A DNA stretch of 10,679 bases from Bacteroidales bacterium (GTDB lineage: Bacteria > Bacteroidota > Bacteroidia > Bacteroidales > UBA932). The number at the start of each line of letters is the position of its first letter. The first letter of the stretch is position 1. The position numbers and the translations under genes were made by a program. Positions 1 to 7,502 of the stretch are shown here, piece by piece. Below the pieces are notes generated by a model that saw only the letters and a list, made by a program, of their open reading frames with translations, was not told where the DNA came from and did not search any database. The DNA lies in NCBI GenBank assembly GCA_024401915.1, contig JAKSKA010000033.1, positions 1 to 10,679 on the forward strand. The letters are read 5' to 3'.

Positions 1-547
1 CGCCCTGAGGGACAGCAAACCCGGCAAAGTGTTCCTGGGTCTCCCCCACCGTCTCGACCGTCCGGTCAGCGGGATATGCATCCTGGCCAAGACGGGGAAG
101 GCTCTCGGAAGGCTGGACGAGATGTTCCGCACAGGAGCCGTCCATAAGAAGTACTGGGCACTCTGCTGCTCGAGGCCGGAAGAGGACGAAGGCCATCTGG
201 AAGACCTGATGGTCAGGAACGAGAAGCAGAACAAATCATACGTATGCACGAAGCCCGTCCCCGGTGCCAAACTGGCAAAGCTCAACTACAGGTTCCTTGC
301 AGACACTGACAGATACCACCGCCTGGAAGTCGATCTTCTCACCGGCCGCCATCACCAGATCAGGTGTCAGCTCTCTCACATGGGCTGCGTCATCAAGGGC
401 GACCTCAAATACGGAGCGCCCAGGTCGAATCCCGACGGCGGCATATCGCTCCACTCCCACGAAGTGACTTTCATCCATCCCGTAAGCAAGAAGGAAATCA
501 ACGTCATCGCGCCCGTCCCCGACAGCTGGAAAGGCATAAAGGCCTAG
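1..547 (+). CDS. RluA-family RNA pseudouridine synthase (5'-truncated)
   Basis: This enzyme isomerises specific uridines in rRNA or tRNA to pseudouridine in the cytoplasm; the exact target cannot be read here. The frame is open from base 2, so the true start lies left of the window and 181 C-terminal residues are visible. Visible residues 16-23 read HRLDRPVS, the RluA catalytic loop, with the nucleophilic Asp at visible residue 19 (bases 56-58). The loop has Pro-Val where many family members have Asp-Thr. Further family blocks are TGRHHQIR at about 114-121 and GDLKYGA at about 133-139, followed by the usual HSHEVTFIHP strand near the C-terminus. The catalytic domain is nearly complete; whether an N-terminal S4 domain exists cannot be seen. 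Its TAG stop interlocks with the stop of the convergent araC-type gene. Family assignment is firm, specificity unknown. Confidence 0.93.
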   Translation, partial: ALRDSKPGKVFLGLPHRLDRPVSGICILAKTGKALGRLDEMFRTGAVHKKYWALCCSRPEEDEGHLEDLMVRNEKQNKSYVCTKPVPGAKLAKLNYRFLADTDRYHRLEVDLLTGRHHQIRCQLSHMGCVIKGDLKYGAPRSNPDGGISLHSHEVTFIHPVSKKEINVIAPVPDSWKGIKA

Positions 548-1500
548 GTGGACTTGCGCTGTTCCTGTATATAGGCGCTGGGAGAGATGCCCTTGTGCAT
601 CTTGAACGCCATATTGAAGGTGACGTAGGTGCTGAATCCCGACATCATTGCAAGTTCCGCCACCTTGAGCCGCTTGTCCTTGGCAATCAGGTCAACGGCG
701 TAATTCACCCTGTAATAGTTCACGAACTGGTTGAAGTTCTTGCCTGAAAAGCGGTTGATGACACGGCTCAGGTACACCTTGTTGGTATAGACGGCTTCCG
801 CCAGTTCCTGCACGCTGAAATTTTCGCGCAGATAGGGTTTCTTGAGTTCCATCACGCTCAGGACCCTGTTCCAGATTTCATTCATTCTATTATCGTTGTC
901 TTCGTTTTCCACAATGACGGCACGCAGGTTTCCCTTCATTATCTCCTTGATCGCCGTCTCCCGCCCGCGTCCCAGGAAGCAGGTGGTGCAGCAGACGGAC
1001 CTTACGACCAGCAGCGCGTACTCCACCGCCATCAGACCTGCCGGGACATAGTTCCACACGCTGCCCTTCAGGGCCAGGGCAGCGACGCACAGGGCATAAA
1101 GCGCCATCTGGTAGCAGCTCGACGCATCATCCTCTATGGAATTCCATATCTCCACATTGCGGAACAGCATCCTCACGTTCCCGTACTTCGAGATGCGCCG
1201 TGACGCCAGCCTCAGCAGCAGGTATGCGGTGTCGGCATAAAGCACGGCCTGACAGGATGCGGAATATAGGCAGAGCAGCAACAGGATGGCGAAAAGGGCC
1301 GACATCCATTTCGCGCCTGACAGCAATCCCTCCCTGGAAGACGGAAGAAGGATGCCAAAGGTACAGGCGGTATACGCCGTAGCGGCCAGCGCGTCCGGAA
1401 ACGGAGCAGCTGAAAGCACGGCCCCTGTCATTACCGGAGCGCAGCCTATGAGCGAGAATATCTCGAGATAGGACCTGACGTTTGGAATTCGACTTTTCAT
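544..1500 (-). CDS. Membrane-anchored AraC-family transcriptional regulator
   Basis: A 318-residue protein with a hydrophobic N-terminal half and a C-terminal AraC/XylS DNA-binding domain. Likely membrane segments lie at about 12-33, 38-54, 64-88, 130-146 and 150-171. A cytoplasmic linker (about 178-205) leads to the DNA-binding domain at about 208-312. The first helix-turn-helix is about 229-251 (VQELAEAVYTNKVYLSRVIN), the second about 278-300, ending in the family signature GFSTYVTFNMAFKMHKGISPSAY in which Gly288, Phe289 and Pro307 are the usual conserved positions. A cysteine cluster (C170, C171, C174) sits at the inner end of the last membrane helix. The ATG at 1500 is preceded by a Bacteroidota -7 box about 20 bp away, implying its own promoter and a very short leader. 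Signal and targets are unknown; neighbouring yitT genes or itself are possible. The AraC call is strong, membrane topology is inferred from hydropathy. Confidence 0.9.
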   Translation of the reverse strand: MKSRIPNVRSYLEIFSLIGCAPVMTGAVLSAAPFPDALAATAYTACTFGILLPSSREGLLSGAKWMSALFAILLLLCLYSASCQAVLYADTAYLLLRLASRRISKYGNVRMLFRNVEIWNSIEDDASSCYQMALYALCVAALALKGSVWNYVPAGLMAVEYALLVVRSVCCTTCFLGRGRETAIKEIMKGNLRAVIVENEDNDNRMNEIWNRVLSVMELKKPYLRENFSVQELAEAVYTNKVYLSRVINRFSGKNFNQFVNYYRVNYAVDLIAKDKRLKVAELAMMSGFSTYVTFNMAFKMHKGISPSAYIQEQRKST

Positions 1501-1517
1501 ATCTTCGTTTTTCGGGC

Positions 1518-1525
1518 CAAAGATA
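1518..1525 (-). promoter_or_regulatory. Bacteroidota -7 promoter box (TAnnTTTG) for the araC-type gene
   Basis: On the minus strand these bases read TATCTTTG, an exact match to the TAnnTTTG -7 element used by the Bacteroidota primary sigma factor. It lies 17 bp upstream of the ATG at 1500, so transcription would start about 12 nt before the start codon, giving an A-rich leader (CCGAAAAACGAAGAT). I see no clear TTG -33 element at the expected distance upstream; that region is occupied by the hairpin at 1533-1563. The promoter may therefore be weak or need an activator. Confidence 0.55.
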
Positions 1526-1532
1526 TGAAAAC

Positions 1533-1563
1533 ACCCCTAATACGGCGAGGCATTAAGGGGGGT
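1533..1563 (-). terminator. GC-rich hairpin after the yitT gene, probable terminator
   Basis: On the minus strand an arm ACCCCCCTTAAT (1563-1552) can pair with ATTAGGGGT (1541-1533) around a 10-base loop, with a few C/T bases bulged out. It is followed by GTTTTC and further T-rich sequence. It starts 28 bp after the TGA of the upstream yitT gene. Position and shape suit a Rho-independent terminator for the long leftward unit. The U-tract is short (four T), so termination may be partial. As it abuts the -7 box of the araC-type gene, it could instead be an operator. Confidence 0.45.
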
Positions 1564-1590
1564 ATAAAAAAATATTTACGATTCTTTAAA

Positions 1591-2535
1591 TCACCTGCTT
1601 TTACCCTTCCCTTTGAAAGAGTCAAAGCCGAGGCCGTAAACGCCGGTGACAGAGGAGACTGACACGAACGCATCAGGATCGATTCCCTTCACATAGCGGA
1701 GCATCAGGTTGAGGTCCGCCTTCCTCGTGAGTACCATCAAAACCTCCGTGCTTTGTTTCGTGTACCAGCCTTTTCCGTCAAGGACAGTGACGCCCCTGTG
1801 GAGATCCGCGACAATCGCATCAGCAATCTCCGAATATTTCTTCGACAGGATGAACAACTGGACGGACTGCTTGGAACCTGAAAGATACAGGTCCAGGACG
1901 GTGCTCGTTATCGTAACCAGGATGAAGCCGTAAACGACATTGGTGATTTTGTCCACAAAAGGGACGAGACTGCCGTCGGGTGTATAGGACGGAACGAGCA
2001 TAGATGAGAGGATGATGACGACGTCGAGCAGAAGCAGCATCCTTCCCGGCGAGACGTTACGGTACTTGTTCACGATCAGGGCGATGATGTCGGTACCGCC
2101 GGTAGATCCTCCCGCAGTCATCGTCATTCCTATTCCGACGCCCACGAGTATGGCGCCCATAATCGTGCTCATCAGTTTTCCATTATCTATGGCGATGGCC
2201 TTGCAGAAATCGTAAGGTATCACCCCCTGCATCACGTTGAGCCCGACCGACGCGATGATGATGGCATAGACGGTCTTGCCCCCGAAGTTCTTTCCGAGCG
2301 TGAACAGTGCAGCTACAAGCAGGACCGTATTGAAGAAGAAATATGATGTACCGATCTTGATGGCACCTCCGGTGGCATACTGGATTATGGATGCGATACC
2401 GGTCACCCCTCCGCCGATAAGGTTATTGGGGACCAGGAAGATATTCCATCCGAGCACGAACAGGAAGATACCGAACGTTATCAGGGCATAATCCTTCAGA
2501 AAAGTGAGGAACTTCTTTAATCCGGTCTTTGTCAT
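1591..2535 (-). CDS. YitT family membrane protein (DUF161/DUF2179), copy 1
   Basis: A 314-residue integral inner-membrane protein of the YitT family, whose substrate or activity is not established. About six hydrophobic segments are visible, roughly at 15-36, 62-82, 86-104, 121-141, 164-182 and 196-216. The family hallmark [11 protein letters not shown] is at 142-152, between the fourth and fifth segments. The cytosolic C-terminal domain (about 223-301, DUF2179) carries HRGVTVLDGKGWYT and ends with the VYGLGF strand; this small alpha/beta domain is typical of the family. The ATG overlaps the TGA of the preceding yitT copy by 4 bp (ATGA), so translation is probably coupled. The A-rich run just upstream, encoding the Lys tail of the previous protein, likely acts as the ribosome-binding region. 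It resembles its neighbour along its whole length, so an old tandem duplication is likely. Confidence 0.92.
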   Translation of the reverse strand: MTKTGLKKFLTFLKDYALITFGIFLFVLGWNIFLVPNNLIGGGVTGIASIIQYATGGAIKIGTSYFFFNTVLLVAALFTLGKNFGGKTVYAIIIASVGLNVMQGVIPYDFCKAIAIDNGKLMSTIMGAILVGVGIGMTMTAGGSTGGTDIIALIVNKYRNVSPGRMLLLLDVVIILSSMLVPSYTPDGSLVPFVDKITNVVYGFILVTITSTVLDLYLSGSKQSVQLFILSKKYSEIADAIVADLHRGVTVLDGKGWYTKQSTEVLMVLTRKADLNLMLRYVKGIDPDAFVSVSSVTGVYGLGFDSFKGKGKSR

Positions 2536-3452
2536 TTCTTTTTCTTTTTACTTGGGACACCTGTCTTTATCTCCTCGAATCCTTCCCCATATACGTTGCT
2601 GGTCGGAGAAACCGACATAAATGCCTTCGGGTCGGTCTCTTTGACCACTTTCGACAATTCGGACAGCTGGGCGCGGCTGACGATGATGAGCAGGACGTTC
2701 TTTTCAGCCTTCGTATACCAGCCCTGTGCGCGCAGCACCGTCACCCCGCGGTCCATACGGTTCACTATATGGTCGGCGATCTCTTCATATCTGGACGAGA
2801 ACACGAGCAGCTGGAACGACCCGCGGTTGCCGCCCACCACGCGGTCTATGATCAGGGAGAAGGTGATGATCTCCACGATTCCGTAAACCATATCCGTAAA
2901 GCTGCGGTCCGGCAGGAAAAGCAGGAAACAGACGATGGCAAGGTCGCTGAGCATAAAGATAGAGCTCAGGGAGACCGGCCAGTACTTGTTGACCATCAGC
3001 GCTATGATGTCGGTTCCTCCGGTCGAACCTCCGTACTTCAGGGTGAGACCTATGCCGAATGCCTCCAGGACGCCTGCAATGACAGGGATCAGAAGGACCT
3101 CACGGACAAAGAAGAACTCCCCGGGAACACAGTGGAGCCAGGGCAGGCCGTGTATGATCTCCATCGCGAGGGACGACATAAAAATGCAGTACAGGGTCTT
3201 GAACCCGAAGCCTATGCCCATAGCCAGGACGGCCAGAATGATAAGCAGGGCGTTGATGGCGAAATAAAGGTACTGCGCCTGGACAGCACCGCCTGTGGCA
3301 TACTGTATGACGGTCGAAAGGCCCATCAGGCCACCGGCCGACATACCGTTGGGTATCATGAAGCCCTCCCAGCTGAAAGCAAAGAGGAAACACGCCAGGG
3401 TAAGCACGGCGTAGTCGCGCAGGAGGGTCTTCAGTTTTCCGAATCCTATCAT
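2532..3452 (-). CDS. YitT family membrane protein (DUF161/DUF2179), copy 2
   Basis: A 306-residue paralogue of the adjacent YitT protein with the same plan: about six membrane segments (about 14-34, 60-79, 83-102, 116-138, 162-181, 187-205), the hallmark [17 protein letters not shown] at 141-157, and a C-terminal DUF2179 domain at about 214-290 including [15 protein letters not shown]. The shared signature and matching domain order show common descent, but many transmembrane residues differ, so the pair is not recent. Its ATG overlaps the TGA of leuS by 4 bp and its TGA overlaps the ATG of the next copy by 4 bp. The C-terminus ends in five lysines (302-306), a positive tail expected to lie on the cytosolic side. 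Function unknown; two co-translated paralogues could form a hetero-oligomer, which is inference. Confidence 0.92.
   Translation of the reverse strand: MIGFGKLKTLLRDYAVLTLACFLFAFSWEGFMIPNGMSAGGLMGLSTVIQYATGGAVQAQYLYFAINALLIILAVLAMGIGFGFKTLYCIFMSSLAMEIIHGLPWLHCVPGEFFFVREVLLIPVIAGVLEAFGIGLTLKYGGSTGGTDIIALMVNKYWPVSLSSIFMLSDLAIVCFLLFLPDRSFTDMVYGIVEIITFSLIIDRVVGGNRGSFQLLVFSSRYEEIADHIVNRMDRGVTVLRAQGWYTKAEKNVLLIIVSRAQLSELSKVVKETDPKAFMSVSPTSNVYGEGFEEIKTGVPSKKKKK
2536..2549 (-). promoter_or_regulatory. A/G-rich ribosome-binding region for yitT copy 1
   Basis: On the minus strand the 14 bases directly before the ATG at 2535 are an unbroken purine run, AAAAAGAAAAAGAA. They also encode the terminal lysines of the upstream protein. 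There is no GGAGG-type site. Bacteroidota often initiate from A-rich, weakly structured leaders, so this run plus the ATGA overlap probably sets coupled re-initiation. Confidence 0.4.
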
Positions 3453-6178
3453 TTGACGACTATGTTGACAATTCGTCCCGGAACCACGATCACCTTTATG
3501 ATAGTCTGTCCGCCAACATATTTTGCGGTCTGTTCCATTGCCCTCACGCTGGCCTCGACCTCAGCCGGGCTCGCGGACTTGGGCATCTCCACGTTGAAAC
3601 GTGTCTTCCCGTTGAAGGATACCGGATATGTGACGCTGTCCTCGACGACGTACGCGGCATTGAATACGGGGAACTCCGCATAGGTGACGGACCCCTCGTT
3701 ACCCAGTGCGTGCCAGAGTTCCTCGGCCACGTGGGGAGCAAAGGGGCTCAGAAGGACGACCAGAGGCTCCAGGATCTCGCGCTTGCTGCATTTCAGGGCG
3801 GTCAGTTCGTTGACCGCGATCATAAATGCGCTGATGGTGGTATTGTATGAGAACGCCTCGATATCCTCCTCTTCCTTATGGATGAGCTTGTGGAGGACCT
3901 TGAGTTCGGCAGGGTTCGCCTTTTCGTCGGTAACGAGCCAGGAGTCACGGTCGTAGAACAGCCTCCAGAACTTCTTGAGGAAGCGGTTCACGCCGTCGAT
4001 GCCCTTGGTATCCCAGGGCTTGCTCTGCTCGATGGGGCCGAGGAACATTTCGTAGAGACGCAGGGTATCGGCTCCGTATGTGTCGCACACGAGATCGGGG
4101 TTGACGACGTTGTACATACTCTTGCTCATCTTCTCTATCGCCCAGCCGCAGACATACTCTCCGTCCTCAAGTTCGAACTCGGCATCGGCATACTCGGGTC
4201 TCCAGGCCTTGAATGCCTCGATATCCAGCCTGTCATTATAGACTATGTTGACATCGACGTGGATTTCAGTGGTCTCATATTTATCCTTCAGTCCGAGGGA
4301 CACGAAACGGTTGGTACCCACAATGCGGTACACGAAGTTGGAACGTCCCTGGATCATACCCTGGTTGATGAGCTGGCGGAACGGCTCGTCCTCGCAAACA
4401 TAACCGAGGTCATAGAGGAACTTGTTCCAGAACCTCGAATAGATGAGGTGGCCCGTGGCGTGCTCAGTGCCGCCTATGTACAGGTCGACGGAACGCCAGT
4501 AGGCATTTGCGGATTCTGACACGAGCGCATCCCCGTTGGTCGGGTCCATATACCTGAGGTAATATGCGCTGGATCCGGCGAATCCCGGCATAGTGGAGGT
4601 CTCGAGGGGATATCCCTTGTAGGTCCAATTCTTTGCACGTGCGAGAGGTGCCTCACCCGTGGGCGTGTAGGAATCGATTTCAGGGAGTCTCAGCGGAAGG
4701 TCCTTCTCGTCCACAGGGCAAGGGATTCCGTCCTTGTAATATATGGGGAAAGGTTCGCCCCAGTAGCGCTGGCGGCTGAATATGGCATCACGCAGGCGGA
4801 AATTCGTCTTGCGGCGCCCGAGCCCCTTCGCTTCGACATAGTCCTTCGCCGCCTCTATCGCCTCCTTCACGTCCATTCCGTTCAGGAAGCCGGAATTGCA
4901 CATCTTCCCTTCCTTGGCGTCGAACGAGGATTCCGACACGTCGCAGCCCTCGATGATGGGGATGATGGGTAGATCGAACTTGCGCGCGAATGCGTAGTCA
5001 CGGCTGTCGTGAGCCGGGACGGCCATTATCGCTCCGGTGCCATAGCCGGCGAGCACGTATTCCGAAATCCAGATCGGAATCTTTCCGCCCGTCAGCGGGT
5101 TGATGCCCCAGGCGCCCGAGAACACTCCGGTGACGCTCTTCGTTTCAGCCATCCTCTCGCGTTCGGTTTTCTTGCGCACCTCGGCCAGATAGGCTTCCAC
5201 GGCTTCTTTCTGCTCGCTGGAAGTAAGCTGCGAGACGAGCTCGCTTTCAGGTGCGAGCACCATGAAGCTGACACCGAAGATGGTATCGACGCGCGTCGTG
5301 AATATGGTCACAGGCAGCTCGCGGCCTTCGCAGATGGTATTGAACACGACTTCGGTTCCTTCCGAGCGGCCAATCCAGTTGCGCTGCATCTCCTTGAGGG
5401 AATCGGTCCAGTCGAGAGAGTCGAGGGAGTCGAGCAGACGGCCCGCATAAGCGGAAACGCGCAACTGCCACTGTTTCATCTTCTTCTGCTCCACAGGGAA
5501 GCCGCCGCGGACGCTGAGACCGTCCTTCACTTCATCATTCGCGAGCACGGTGCCGAGGCCCTCGCACCAGTTCACGCTGGTTTCGCCCAGATAGGCGATG
5601 CGGTAGCCCATAAGGATGTCGGATTTCTCCTTTTCCGACGCCGCAGCCCAGATTTCCGGGGTGACGTCGCCATAACCTGTCGTCTCGAACCTGTTCACGA
5701 GTTCGGAAACAGGGCGGGCCTTGTCGAGATCGGGATCATACCAGCTGTCGAACATCTTGAGGAACGCCCACTGCGTCCATTTGTAATAGTCCGGATTGCA
5801 GGTCCTCACTTCCCTGTCCCAGTCATAGGAGAAGCCTATCCTGTCAAGCTGGCTGCGGTAGCGCGCGACATTTTCCGTCGTGGTCTTCTCAGGGTGCTGG
5901 CCCGTCTGGATCGCATACTGCTCCGCAGGCAGTCCGAATGCGTCATATCCCATAGGATGCAGCACGTTGAAACCTTTGAGACGCTTGTAGCGCGAGAAGA
6001 TGTCACTTGCTATATACCCAAGGGGATGGCCGACGTGGAGTCCCGCACCGGAAGGGTAAGGGAACATATCCAGGACATAGTATTTGGGCTGGCCGGGCTT
6101 TTCCACGGCCTTGAAGGTCTTTTCGGCAGCCCACCTGGCCTGCCATTTCGATTCGATCGACTTGAAATCGTATCCCAT
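3449..6178 (-). CDS. leuS: Leucine--tRNA ligase
   Basis: Charges tRNA-Leu with leucine using ATP, in the cytosol; a class I synthetase with a hydrolytic editing domain. The 909 residues are complete. The HIGH motif is HVGH at 48-51 within [23 protein letters not shown] is at 683-687. The CP1 editing domain (about 270-460) has the threonine-rich TIFTTRVDT at 291-299 and [12 protein letters not shown] at 386-397, whose aspartates normally hold the amino group of misactivated amino acids. [16 protein letters not shown] (569-584) and the anticodon-binding helices (about 735-835) follow, ending in a C-terminal tRNA-contacting domain. Compared with the 860-residue E. coli enzyme, it has an extra segment at about 148-187 and a longer leucine-specific region before KMSKS. 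The ATG lies 5 bp after the preceding gene, with AAAAAGAGA eight bases upstream; its TGA overlaps the next yitT start. Confidence 0.98.
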   Translation of the reverse strand: MGYDFKSIESKWQARWAAEKTFKAVEKPGQPKYYVLDMFPYPSGAGLHVGHPLGYIASDIFSRYKRLKGFNVLHPMGYDAFGLPAEQYAIQTGQHPEKTTTENVARYRSQLDRIGFSYDWDREVRTCNPDYYKWTQWAFLKMFDSWYDPDLDKARPVSELVNRFETTGYGDVTPEIWAAASEKEKSDILMGYRIAYLGETSVNWCEGLGTVLANDEVKDGLSVRGGFPVEQKKMKQWQLRVSAYAGRLLDSLDSLDWTDSLKEMQRNWIGRSEGTEVVFNTICEGRELPVTIFTTRVDTIFGVSFMVLAPESELVSQLTSSEQKEAVEAYLAEVRKKTERERMAETKSVTGVFSGAWGINPLTGGKIPIWISEYVLAGYGTGAIMAVPAHDSRDYAFARKFDLPIIPIIEGCDVSESSFDAKEGKMCNSGFLNGMDVKEAIEAAKDYVEAKGLGRRKTNFRLRDAIFSRQRYWGEPFPIYYKDGIPCPVDEKDLPLRLPEIDSYTPTGEAPLARAKNWTYKGYPLETSTMPGFAGSSAYYLRYMDPTNGDALVSESANAYWRSVDLYIGGTEHATGHLIYSRFWNKFLYDLGYVCEDEPFRQLINQGMIQGRSNFVYRIVGTNRFVSLGLKDKYETTEIHVDVNIVYNDRLDIEAFKAWRPEYADAEFELEDGEYVCGWAIEKMSKSMYNVVNPDLVCDTYGADTLRLYEMFLGPIEQSKPWDTKGIDGVNRFLKKFWRLFYDRDSWLVTDEKANPAELKVLHKLIHKEEEDIEAFSYNTTISAFMIAVNELTALKCSKREILEPLVVLLSPFAPHVAEELWHALGNEGSVTYAEFPVFNAAYVVEDSVTYPVSFNGKTRFNVEMPKSASPAEVEASVRAMEQTAKYVGGQTIIKVIVVPGRIVNIVVK

Positions 6179-6183
6179 ATATA

Positions 6184-7500
6184 TTATCTCTTTTTCAATC
6201 TGAATTCAACGTAAAGCGATATGCCGCTTTTCACTTTCTTTCCATTTACCATTCCGGGCTTCCAGTCAGGTGATGAACTGATGGCCCTGACCGCTTCGTC
6301 ATCAAGCCTCGGATCCACTCCCCTCGCGACCTGGACGTCGCGTACCTTGCCCTTCTCATCAATGACGAAATCGACGAGCACGCGTCCCTGGACGCCCTCC
6401 GCCACAGCCGATTTCGGATATCTCAAATATGTATAAACCCATTTCTTGAGGAACACGACCGGGTCCGTGCTTCCGAGGAAACTCGGTTTCCTGTCACATT
6501 CATAATAGGGCACCACCTCTTCGGGAACGGTCCTGTTCTTCCTGTCCGCCGATGGGCTGAAATCCATCTTCCGGCCGTTGGCGAGTTCCAGCACGAAATT
6601 GTGGACATACTCTGCCTCGAGCTCCATATCCCCATATTCCACAACGGACTGCGTATCCTTTTCGCTGTTGTATTCAGGATACATCCCTGTCGTGAAGATG
6701 ACCGACGGTATCTCCTTGTCATAGAATATCCTGTGGTCGGAGCGCACGGGCTCGAGAGCGACGAGGCGTGGCTGGACGGGCTGAAGGGTGCCTTCCATCC
6801 TGCGCACCAGCGCATCCATATCGCCGTTCGACGAGGTATAGACATAAAAGCCCATCGACCCGGTGCCTACCATATCGAGGTTGACCATCGCGTCGATATT
6901 CCCTACCCCGCTGAACGAGCGGTTCAGGAAATACCAGGCGCCCGCCCCCTCGGGGACGGATGCGCCGAAGGCCGCGAAGATCACGGTGCGCTTCAGAAGC
7001 ACCTTCGAGGATTGCAGCGTTCTGGCAAGCTGCAGCAGCATCGCGAGACCGGAAGCGTTGCCGTTGGCGCCGGGAAAAATGCGTGTATGCGGTTCCCCGT
7101 CGACATTGACGTTTCGCGGCGCCATATTGTCCAGGCGCGCGCCGACGACGATATACCGGTCTTTCAACGCTGCGTCATAACCCTGGATGGCAGCGACGAC
7201 GTTGCGGGACACAAGCGTGTCACCATTCTCCCGTTTCATTCCGAACACGTCGCCGTCCCTGCCGCAAAGCAGGTCCAGGCCACAGCGCTCGAACTCCTGC
7301 GCCATATATCTGGCAGCTTCGAGTTCGCCCTGCGTGCCTGCACCGCGCCCTTCCAGGAATGCGGAAGAGAGGAACCCGACGTGGCGCCGCATATACGAGA
7401 CGGCCTCACCCTCCTGCAACTCGCTGTAGGACGGGTTGCGGAACTGCGCGCTGCAAACGACGGAGAGCAGCAGCAACAGGGAGAGGACGCATCTTTTCAT
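6184..7500 (-). CDS. Secreted M28-fold pseudo-peptidase with C-terminal TonB_C domain
   Basis: A 438-residue exported protein. A signal peptide covers about 1-18, with cleavage expected at CSA|Q. Residues about 30-305 follow the M28 aminopeptidase fold: VVGARLDN (118-125), [10 protein letters not shown] (144-153), [17 protein letters not shown] (175-191), VNLDMVG (206-212), SDHRIFY (254-260) and IPSVIFTTG (264-272). Active members read GAHxD, GAxDxASG and AFxxEE at the first three blocks. Here the His is Arg122, the bridging Asp is Gly147, and the Glu pair is Ser181-Val182; only Asp124, Asp209 and His256 remain. Two-zinc catalysis is therefore very unlikely. Residues about 350-436 form a complete TonB_C domain ([24 protein letters not shown] onward). 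The gene lies 2 bp after the SPOR lipoprotein and 5 bp before leuS. Fold calls are firm, loss of activity is inferred from the residues, and the role (periplasmic binding or scaffold) is unknown. Confidence 0.88.
   Translation of the reverse strand: MKRCVLSLLLLLSVVCSAQFRNPSYSELQEGEAVSYMRRHVGFLSSAFLEGRGAGTQGELEAARYMAQEFERCGLDLLCGRDGDVFGMKRENGDTLVSRNVVAAIQGYDAALKDRYIVVGARLDNMAPRNVNVDGEPHTRIFPGANGNASGLAMLLQLARTLQSSKVLLKRTVIFAAFGASVPEGAGAWYFLNRSFSGVGNIDAMVNLDMVGTGSMGFYVYTSSNGDMDALVRRMEGTLQPVQPRLVALEPVRSDHRIFYDKEIPSVIFTTGMYPEYNSEKDTQSVVEYGDMELEAEYVHNFVLELANGRKMDFSPSADRKNRTVPEEVVPYYECDRKPSFLGSTDPVVFLKKWVYTYLRYPKSAVAEGVQGRVLVDFVIDEKGKVRDVQVARGVDPRLDDEAVRAISSSPDWKPGMVNGKKVKSGISLYVEFRLKKR
6187..6195 (-). 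promoter_or_regulatory. Ribosome-binding region of leuS
   Basis: The minus strand reads AAAAAGAGA, ending eight bases before the ATG at 6178. It lies inside the last codons (Lys-Lys-Arg) of the preceding gene. It supports this start and close translational linkage with the upstream gene; it is only a weak anti-16S match. Confidence 0.4.
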
Positions 7501-7502
7501 TT

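Noticed and set aside
1354..1361. A second TAnnTTTG match (TACCTTTG, minus strand)
   Set aside because: It lies inside the membrane-helix coding region of the araC-type gene with no gene start just downstream; an eight-base degenerate motif is expected by chance.
2536..2552. A-rich AAAAAG repeats at the end of yitT copy 2 that could act as a -1 frameshift site, fusing the two YitT proteins
   Set aside because: The copies are indeed in the right relative frame, but neither AAA AAG is preceded by A, so no perfect slippery heptamer exists, and I see no downstream stimulator. The ATGA overlap with re-initiation explains the layout more simply.
2529..3683. A 384-codon open frame on the plus strand opposite the yitT pair and the leuS end
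   Set aside because: It is antisense to two clearly recognisable genes, has low-complexity His/Gln/Asp-rich composition, and shows no domain. It is a by-product of GC-rich codon usage.
5410..5440. Short gtcgag-type tandem repetition within leuS
   Set aside because: It encodes the repeated Leu-Asp-Ser residues of LDSLDSLDW in a normal LeuRS helix; too short and imperfect to be a separate repeat element.
5009..6214. A 401-codon open frame on the plus strand opposite leuS
   Set aside because: The reverse strand encodes the LeuRS N-terminal half with all its motifs; the antisense product resembles nothing and is rich in His, Arg and Glu as expected for a shadow frame.
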